Source: Gp6-AA40 sp035649395 (GTDB lineage Bacteria > Acidobacteriota > Vicinamibacteria > Vicinamibacterales > UBA2999). Taken from it: DNA of 5,686 nt. The translations under genes and the position numbers were made by a program. Below the pieces are notes generated by a model, which ran no database searches, was not told where the DNA came from, and saw nothing but the letters and a program-made list of their open reading frames with translations. The stretch is from positions 1-5,686 of the forward strand of contig DASRJR010000515.1 in the NCBI GenBank assembly GCA_035649395.1, written 5' to 3'. Of this stretch, positions 1 through 5,686 are shown piece by piece; within the stretch, counting starts at the first letter, position 1; each line of letters starts with the position of its first letter.

Positions 1-152
1 CAATTCGCGCCGGAGACGCGCTTCCGGTTCGCATCGACGAATCGAGTGTGTTTGCGAACACGGGCTCGGAGCCACTCGAATTGTTCGTGATGGGCGTCGC
101 AAAGGATATGGCTGCCAAGACGCACGTGCTGTCGGGCGCTAACCAGCGTTGA
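1..152 (+). CDS. C-terminal end of a probable cupin-domain protein (5' end outside window)
   Basis: An open frame enters from the left edge and ends at the TGA at 150-152, giving about 49 visible residues. The visible part contains the segments ALPVRIDESSVFANTGSEP and LELFVMGVAKDM. It looks like the closing strands of a single-domain cupin: a turn of the type xNTGxxPLELFVxGVA is common at the end of small cupin proteins, where the strand after 'N-T-G' completes the beta barrel. The metal-binding cupin motifs would lie upstream and are not visible, so enzyme, sensor or storage roles cannot be separated. The next gene starts 32 bp downstream on the same strand (or directly at the stop if a TTG at 149 is used), so the two may be co-transcribed. 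The reading of the frame as coding is fairly safe; the family call is by pattern from a short tail. Confidence 0.55.
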   Translation, partial: IRAGDALPVRIDESSVFANTGSEPLELFVMGVAKDMAAKTHVLSGANQR

Positions 153-172
153 CCGACCATGCCATACACAGT

Positions 173-179
173 GGAGGGA
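173..179 (+). promoter_or_regulatory. Ribosome binding site that sets the GTG start at 185
   Basis: The sequence GGAGGGA at 173-179 is a strong Shine-Dalgarno match. Its GGAGG core (173-177) ends 7 nt before the GTG at 185. This supports GTG 185 over the longer in-frame TTG at 149, which overlaps the upstream stop codon and has no comparable site. Confidence 0.7.
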
Positions 180-184
180 CTCAG

Positions 185-595
185 GTGCAGAGACGAGGAA
201 TCCTCAAGTCCGCTTTTGCTGCTACCGCCGTCGCGCTTGGTTTCGGCCGCTTCGTCACGTCGGCGGCCGCGCAGACGAAGCACATCCGGCTGTACGTCGA
301 AATGGATGTCGCTCCCGCACGCGAGCGCGAGATGCTCGACACATTTCACAACGTGTTCGTGCCGGAGGCGGTAAAGCACCAGGGCTACATCCGCGTGAAG
401 ATGCTCAAGCGACGCACCGTCCTGCAGGGCACGGCGCCAGCCAATCACAACTACCGGTTCGAGCTGGAATTCGAGAGCGAAGAACTCCGTCAGCAATGGA
501 TCGCCTCGCCAGGCCATCAACGCGTGTGGCCGCCGATCGAGCACATGATGACGACCCTGAAGGACTACCCGGTGGTCCTGTACGACGAGGTGTGA
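185..595 (+). CDS. Exported (Tat-type signal) small protein, dimeric alpha/beta-barrel ABM/EthD-like domain
   Basis: The 136-residue product begins MQRRGILKSAFAATAVALGF. It has a twin-arginine-like motif (R3-R4-G-I-L-K), a hydrophobic stretch to about residue 20, and a likely signal peptidase site at A27-A28-A29 before Q30. The mature part is about 107 residues. It opens with a strand (HIRLYVEMDVAP, from about 33), continues with a helix holding EREMLDTFHNVFVPEA (about 48-62) and has further strands (YIRVKMLKRR; NYRFELEFESEE), then a helix with LRQQWIASPGHQRVW. This strand-helix-strand order and the 'SPxHQ-W' region resemble ferredoxin-like dimeric alpha/beta-barrel proteins (ABM or EthD type), which act as small cofactor-free oxygenases, ligand binders or unknown proteins. 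No catalytic residue can be named, so no reaction is assigned. Start chosen as GTG 185 because of the GGAGG at 173-177 and because the signal peptide then begins at the N terminus. An alternative start is TTG 149, giving 148 residues. It converges on the permease gene with 6 bp between the stop codons. Confidence 0.75.
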   Translation: MQRRGILKSAFAATAVALGFGRFVTSAAAQTKHIRLYVEMDVAPAREREMLDTFHNVFVPEAVKHQGYIRVKMLKRRTVLQGTAPANHNYRFELEFESEELRQQWIASPGHQRVWPPIEHMMTTLKDYPVVLYDEV

Positions 596-601
596 GCGAC
601 T

Positions 602-1555
602 CTAGGTATCGCCGTCGCGCACGCGACGTCCGAACAGTCGGTCCGCGGCGGCGCCGACGAGGATGACGGCGCCCATCACCGCGAAGTCGAGCGAGCCTGG
701 AATGTCGAGCAGGTTCACGAGGTTGCGCAGCACCTGCAGCAGCGCCGCGCCCATGACGATGCCGAGCACCGATCCTTCGCCGCCGCGCAGGCTGCAGCCG
801 CCGACGACCGCGGCGGCAATCGCATAGAGCTCGTAGAAATTGCCGTGCGACGCCGGCGAGATCGAGTTCGTGTAGAAGGCGATGACGATCGCCGAGAAGG
901 CGGCGAGAATTCCGGAGAGCATGTAGGCCCACGTGATGACGGCTCGCGTGTTGACACCCGAGTAGCGGGCGGCCTCGGCGTTGTGGCCGATGGCGAAAAG
1001 ATGTCGTCCGAATACCGATCGATGGAGCAGCACCCAGGCCAGGCCGGCCACCACGCACATCAGCACGAACGGCATCGGCACGCCGCCGACGCTTCCCGCT
1101 GCCAGCGCTCGTACCCACTCGAACCCCTGGCCGGTTCCGAAGCCTTTCGTCGAGTCCTCGGCGATGTAGCGGGCGGCGCCGCGATAGAGCAGCAGGCCGC
1201 ACAGCGTCACGATGAACGGCTGCAGCCGCAGGCGCGCGACCAGCAGTCCGTGCGCCGCGCCGAGACCGGCGCCGAGCGCGATCACCGACGCCAGCGCCAC
1301 GGCCGCGGGCCAGCGCCATTCGACGAGCATCATCGACAGCAGCACGCCCAGGAGCGCGCAGATCGATCCGATCGACAAGTCGATGCCGCCGGTGATGATC
1401 ACGAAGCCGACGCCAATACTGAAGATGCCGTAGGTGCCGACGAGCCGTGCGACGTTCTGCACGTTGGTGACGCTGAGGAACTGGGGACTGGCAATGGCAA
1501 CGATGGCGCACAGCGCCACCAGCAGCAGGAAAACACCGAGCTCTTTTCTTGTCAT
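602..1555 (-). CDS. Sugar ABC transporter permease, RbsC type (BPD_transp_2 family)
   Basis: This 317-residue inner-membrane protein is the channel subunit of a CUT2-type monosaccharide importer. Its length matches the family (RbsC is about 320 residues). It has many hydrophobic segments, beginning at residues 6-22 (GVFLLLVALCAIVAIAS). Family hallmarks are clear: VIITGGIDLSIGS at 52-64, GRHLFAIGHNAEAARYSG at 183-200 (the cytoplasmic loop that couples to the ATPase) and VVGGCSLRGGEGSVLG at 250-265. The ATG at 1555 lies 9 bp after the stop of the ATPase gene. No good Shine-Dalgarno is visible before it (the upstream bases are CCTCACCTC), so translation may depend on coupling to the upstream gene. 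The substrate cannot be read from the permease. Family membership is near certain; sugar identity is not. Confidence 0.93.
   Translation of the reverse strand: MTRKELGVFLLLVALCAIVAIASPQFLSVTNVQNVARLVGTYGIFSIGVGFVIITGGIDLSIGSICALLGVLLSMMLVEWRWPAAVALASVIALGAGLGAAHGLLVARLRLQPFIVTLCGLLLYRGAARYIAEDSTKGFGTGQGFEWVRALAAGSVGGVPMPFVLMCVVAGLAWVLLHRSVFGRHLFAIGHNAEAARYSGVNTRAVITWAYMLSGILAAFSAIVIAFYTNSISPASHGNFYELYAIAAAVVGGCSLRGGEGSVLGIVMGAALLQVLRNLVNLLDIPGSLDFAVMGAVILVGAAADRLFGRRVRDGDT
613..628. repeat. Perfect 7-bp GC-rich inverted repeat near the convergent gene ends
   Basis: CGTCGCG at 613-619 is matched by its reverse complement CGCGACG at 622-628 around a 2-nt centre; as RNA it would more likely form a 6-bp stem with a 4-nt loop. 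It lies within the last codons of the permease gene, 18 bp beyond the stop of the convergent exported-protein gene. No T-run follows on either strand, so it is not a standard intrinsic terminator. It could slow or pair transcripts running into each other, or be chance in GC-rich DNA. Confidence 0.35.
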
Positions 1556-1564
1556 GAGGTGAGG

Positions 1565-3066
1565 TCAGGCGATTGCCAGCTGCATGATCGATTCTGGTGT
1601 GGACGAGGAGCGATCGAGGATGCCGGTGATCCGTCCTTCGTGCATCACGGCAACGCGGTCGCTTTCGGCAACGATCTCCTCGATTTCACTGCTGATCATG
1701 ACGACCGCCGCTCCCTCGTCGGCGAGCCGGCGAATGAGACGATGGATCTCGGCCTTGGCGCCGACGTCGACGCCTTGTGTCGGTTCATCGAAGATCAGCA
1801 CGCGCGGCTGGAGCGCCAGCCATTTGCCGAGGACGACCTTTTGCTGGTTGCCGCCGCTGAGCGTCGCGACGGGAGCTTCAATCGAGGAGGCCTTGACAGT
1901 CAGCGCCGTAGCGGCGTCTTCAGCGGCGCTCGTTTCGGCGGAACGGTTGACGAGACCAAAACGGGCATACGATCCGAGTGCCGGGAGCGTGAGGTTGTCG
2001 CGCACCGTCATCGCGGCAATGATGCCGCGGCCGCGACGGTCCTCCGGGACCAGGCAGATCCCCGCGCGGACGCCGTCGCGCGGCGAGTCGAGCGCCAGCG
2101 GCTGGCCGTCGAGCAGCACGCGACCGGACACGAGCCCCGCGACGCCGCAGATGGCCTCGGCCAACTCCGACCGCCCCGCGCCGATCAGGCCGGCGACGCC
2201 GAGCACCTCGCCCCCATCGACCGTCAGGGAGACCTCGGCGAGGGGATAGCGTTGCGTGCGCACGCGGTCGACGCGCAAGCGCGCCTCACGTGCGCCCGTT
2301 CCGACCGCCTGGCGCGGGATTCCGCCCTGGATCGCGCGGCCGACCATCAGCTGCACCAGACGATCGCGTGTGATCTCGCCGCGGTGGAGCACGCCGGCAT
2401 TGCGGCCGTCGCGCAGCACGGCGGCGCGGTCGGCCAATGCTTCGATTTCCTTCAAACGATGCGAGATGTACACGATCGCGGTGCCGCTCGATCGCAGATC
2501 CTGCAGCACGGCAAACAGCCGTTCGGCCTCGGTCGAGCCCAGGCTTGCGGTCGGCTCGTCGAGCACGAGCAGCCGCGCGTTCATCGACAGCGCCCGGGCA
2601 ATCGCGACGAACTGCTTCTGTGCCGTCGACAACCTCCGCACGATCGTGCGCGGCGAGATCTGTGCCCCGATGCGGGCGAGTTGCCGCTCGGTGTCCGTCT
2701 CCATGCGGCGGCGATCCAGCAGATGCAGCGGCCCTGCCCAATGCGGCTCGCGCCCGAGGAAGACGTTGCCGGCGACGTCGACCGTCTCGACGACCTCGAG
2801 CTCCTGGTGGATGATGCCGATGCCGAGTCGACCTGCGTCAGCCGGCCCATGCAGCCCCACCGGTACACCGTCGAGCGCGATCGTGCCCGAGTCAGCGCGA
2901 TGGATCCCGCCGAGGATCTTCATCAGCGTCGACTTGCCCGCGCCGTTCTCGCCGACGAGTCCGACGATCTCTCCAGCGGCGACGTGGAAGTCCACTCGAT
3001 CGAGGGCAGTCACGCCGGGAAATTGCTTGGACACCGCCGACATATTCAGGAAAGGATTGGTCGTCA

Positions 3067-3067
<1 letters not shown>
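1565..3067 (-). CDS. Sugar ABC transporter ATP-binding protein, double-ATPase RbsA/MglA type
   Basis: This 500-residue protein (RbsA is 501) carries two fused ATPase domains and powers monosaccharide import with the downstream permease. Domain 1 has Walker A GENGAGKST (39-47), Q-loop HQEL (88-91), a C-loop LSTAQKQ (146-152), Walker B LLVLDEPTASL (166-176) and switch ISHR (H203). Domain 2 has a lysine-less Walker A, GLIGAGRSE (293-301), a canonical signature LSGGNQQK (403-410), Walker B VLIFDEPTQGVDVGAK (423-438) and SSEIEE in place of the switch His. The degenerate second site is normal for this family. I chose the TTG at 3067 as start. The product MTTNPFLNMSAVSKQFPG then aligns with the usual N terminus of these proteins, and GGAG (CTCC on + at 3075-3078) lies 7 nt upstream. 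The frame stays open to 3403 on -, but that extension is antisense to galT and shows no family similarity. An ATG at 3090 lacks a ribosome site. The permease gene follows after 9 bp. Confidence 0.93.
3051..3056 (+). promoter_or_regulatory. Probable ribosome binding site of galT
   Basis: AAAGGA at 3051-3056, within AGGAAAGGA, ends 10 nt before the galT ATG at 3067. It lies inside codons 4-6 of the divergent ATPase gene. Confidence 0.5.
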
Positions 3068-4120
<1,053 letters not shown>

Positions 4121-4128
<8 letters not shown>

Positions 4129-5140
4129 CCCGGAGGCGCTGTTGAATCTGATTCTCGCGCTGCACGGAGAGGTGCGTGACGAGATCGTGGCCGCCACCGA
4201 GCGGCATGGCCTCGACCGGATGGCGTCGATCGATCGTGACGATGAAGGGGACACGATTTACGCGATCGACGTCATCGGCGAAACCATCGTCACGCGGATC
4301 GCCGAAGCCCTGGCGCGCGAGCGAACGTTCGTCATGGTGGCGGAGGGGCTGCCCGGAGGACGCCGTATCTACCCGAGCGGAGCAGACGAAGCGTCCGCAG
4401 ATTGCTACATCATCGTCGACCCAATCGACGGCACGCGCGGCCTCATGTATCAGAAGCGCAGTGCCTGGATACTCACGGCGGTCGCCCCCAATCGGGGCCC
4501 GGAAACATCACTGCGCGACATCGAGCTGGCAGTGCAGACTGAAATTCCTCTCGTCAAGCAGCACCTGTCCGACCAGGTGTGGGCCTTGCGAGGCGGCGGC
4601 TCGCACGCCCGGCGCCACAACCGGCTCGCCGGTGAATATCTGCCGATCCGGTTGCGACCCTCTGCAGCACCGAGCATCGCCCACGGCTATGCCACGATCG
4701 TTCGCTTCTTTCCCAGCGCACGCGACGTGCTCGCCGCGATTGACGAAGCGATCGTCTACGGCGCACTGGGTCATTACGGTCCTGGCAAGACGCACTGCTT
4801 CGAGGATCAGTACGCCTCGACCGGCGGTCAGCTGTACGAGCTCATGGCTGGACACGATCGCTTCATCGCCGATATTCGTCCGCTTCTTCGTCCGGTCCTG
4901 GCCGAACGTGGATTGCCACCAGCACTCACGTGCCATCCGTACGACATCTGCTGCTCGCTCATCGCGCAAGAAAGCGGCGTGATCGTGACAAATCCTCGTG
5001 GTCAGCCGCTCGATGCGCCGCTGAACGTGGAGGCCGAGGTCGCATGGGCGGGTTACGCCAATGCTCACATCCGTTCGCAAATCGAGCCGCTGTTGCAGCA
5101 GGCGCTTCGCGCGCGGGGATGGATCGACGATGAAGGATAG
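4121..5140 (+). CDS. Inositol-monophosphatase-family (FIG superfamily) phosphatase
   Basis: This 339-residue protein belongs to the Mg2+-dependent, lithium-sensitive phosphatase fold (inositol monophosphatase, FBPase, CysQ). Metal ligands can be placed: E75 (VAEG), D100 and D103 in VDPIDGTRG (99-107), and D275 in YDICCS, the equivalent of the WDxAAG motif. D50 in GDTIYAIDVIGE matches the N-terminal TxxD position. The C-terminal ESGVIVTNPRGQPLD is the usual strand-turn of the family. All catalytic parts appear intact, so an active phosphatase is likely. It is longer than the common 260-280 residues: the section 140-260, including FEDQYASTGGQLYELMAGH (228-245), is larger than usual and may shape the substrate pocket. 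The ATG at 4121 sits inside the end of galT (ATGCGTGA), with no clear Shine-Dalgarno, so coupling is likely. The kinase start overlaps its last 11 bp. Given the neighbours, a sugar-1-phosphate is a reasonable substrate guess, but inositol phosphate or another phosphate ester is not excluded. Confidence 0.88.
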
Positions 5141-5686
5141 CCTCGCGACAGTTGCCGACGCGCTGCGCGAGCGACGGCTGTTCGAGCCAGGCGTGTCGCT
5201 ATCGATCGCGCGCGCGCCGGGACGCCTCGACGTGATGGGCGGGATCGCTGACTACTCAGGCTCGCTCGTCCTGGAGCGTCCGATCGCCGAGGCGACATGG
5301 GCGGCCGTTCAGCGGATCGATCGTCCCATCCTGGAAATCGTCAGCCTCGGCCGCGCTGCGTGCACGATTCCTCTGAAGTTGCTGGCGCCTGATGGTGCGC
5401 CGGTGAGCTACGAAGACGCGCGGCTGATGTTCACGAAGGTCCGGCTAAAGCCGGACACGACATACGACCACTGGGCGGCCTACATTGTCGGCGTCGTTCT
5501 CGTGCTCGCCCGCGAGCGCGGACTGCCGCTGACATCCGGCGCGCGAATCGTCGTCGTCTCGGACGTGCCCGAGGGCAAGGGTGTGAGCTCGTCGGCCGCG
5601 GTTGAAACAGCGACCATGGCTGCCACGGCGTGCGCATTCGGAATCGCGGTCGAGCCGCGCGATCTGGCGCTCTTGTGCCAGACGGC
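5130..5686 (+). CDS. GHMP-family sugar kinase, L-arabinokinase (ARA1)/galactokinase-like, 3' truncated by window end
   Basis: The first 185 residues are visible. They contain two of the GHMP kinase landmarks: an N-terminal sugar-binding signature, APGRLDVMGGIADYSGS (29-45), and the phosphate-binding loop VPEGKGVSSSAAVETATMAA (147-166), matching PxGxGLSSSAA. Such kinases use ATP to phosphorylate a sugar at C1 in the cytoplasm. The first signature departs from galactokinase (GRxNxIGEHxDY): Asn is replaced by D34 and the Glu-His pair by G38-I39, while D41-Y42 remains. DVMGGIADYSGS is, from memory, the form seen in plant L-arabinokinase ARA1 and its bacterial relatives, so L-arabinose, galactose or galacturonate are the candidates. 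The catalytic Asp region and the third motif lie beyond the window. The ATG at 5130 overlaps the phosphatase stop (5138-5140); GGGGA at 5115-5119, 10 nt upstream, can serve as ribosome site. The gene would feed sugar-1-phosphate to GalT. Family is secure, substrate is inferred. Confidence 0.88.
   Translation, partial: MKDSLATVADALRERRLFEPGVSLSIARAPGRLDVMGGIADYSGSLVLERPIAEATWAAVQRIDRPILEIVSLGRAACTIPLKLLAPDGAPVSYEDARLMFTKVRLKPDTTYDHWAAYIVGVVLVLARERGLPLTSGARIVVVSDVPEGKGVSSSAAVETATMAATACAFGIAVEPRDLALLCQT

Noticed and set aside
149..184. TTG start at 149 for the exported protein, overlapping the cupin stop as TTGA
   Set aside because: It would put 12 extra polar residues before the twin-arginine signal, and the strong GGAGG is placed for GTG 185. 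It is kept only as an alternative.
3023..3046. TTGCTT (3023-3028) and CATATT (3041-3046) as a galT promoter
   Set aside because: The spacing is only 12 bp, too short for a sigma-70-type promoter, and both boxes are poor matches.
5130..5686. Calling the kinase galK outright
   Set aside because: The galactokinase signature residues Asn and Glu-His are replaced, and the catalytic and C-terminal motifs are outside the window, so the gene symbol is not supported.

Overview
This is a GC-rich, tightly packed bacterial window with almost no intergenic DNA. The codon use, the soil-type gene content and a plant-ARA1-like sugar kinase would fit an Acidobacteriota-like (for example Vicinamibacteria-like) genome or a similar high-GC environmental bacterium. 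That placement is an impression from style, not something the sequence proves. I see no RNA genes, CRISPR array, insertion sequence or other sign of a mobile element.

Layout. (1) Positions 1-152 hold the 3' end of a + strand gene that reads like the last strands of a cupin. (2) Positions 185-595 (+) encode a small exported protein with a twin-arginine-type signal and a probable dimeric alpha/beta-barrel (ABM/EthD-like) domain. (3) On the - strand, converging on that gene with a gap of only 6 bp, is a two-gene sugar ABC transporter unit: a double-ATPase protein of the RbsA/MglA type (3067 down to 1565) followed by an RbsC-type permease (1555 down to 602). (4) Divergent from it on the + strand is a three-gene sugar-phosphate unit: galT (3067-4128), an inositol-monophosphatase-family phosphatase (4121-5140) and a GHMP sugar kinase (5130 to the window end, truncated). 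These genes overlap by 8 and 11 bp, so translation is probably coupled.

How the parts may work together. The RbsA/RbsC pair would import a monosaccharide. The GHMP kinase would phosphorylate it at C1, and GalT would exchange the sugar-1-phosphate with UDP-glucose to give a UDP-sugar. The phosphatase could recycle or limit sugar-1-phosphate. The kinase has a GRLDVMGGIADYSG signature in place of the galactokinase GRxNxIGEHxDY, which points to the L-arabinokinase/galacturonokinase-like branch rather than ordinary GalK. The substrate is therefore not certainly galactose. No periplasmic binding protein is present in the window.

The most unusual structural point is the divergent junction. The best-supported starts are ATG on + for galT and TTG on - for the ATPase, and they share base pair 3067. 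The two divergent genes thus have no intergenic region, and each ribosome binding site lies inside the other's coding sequence.
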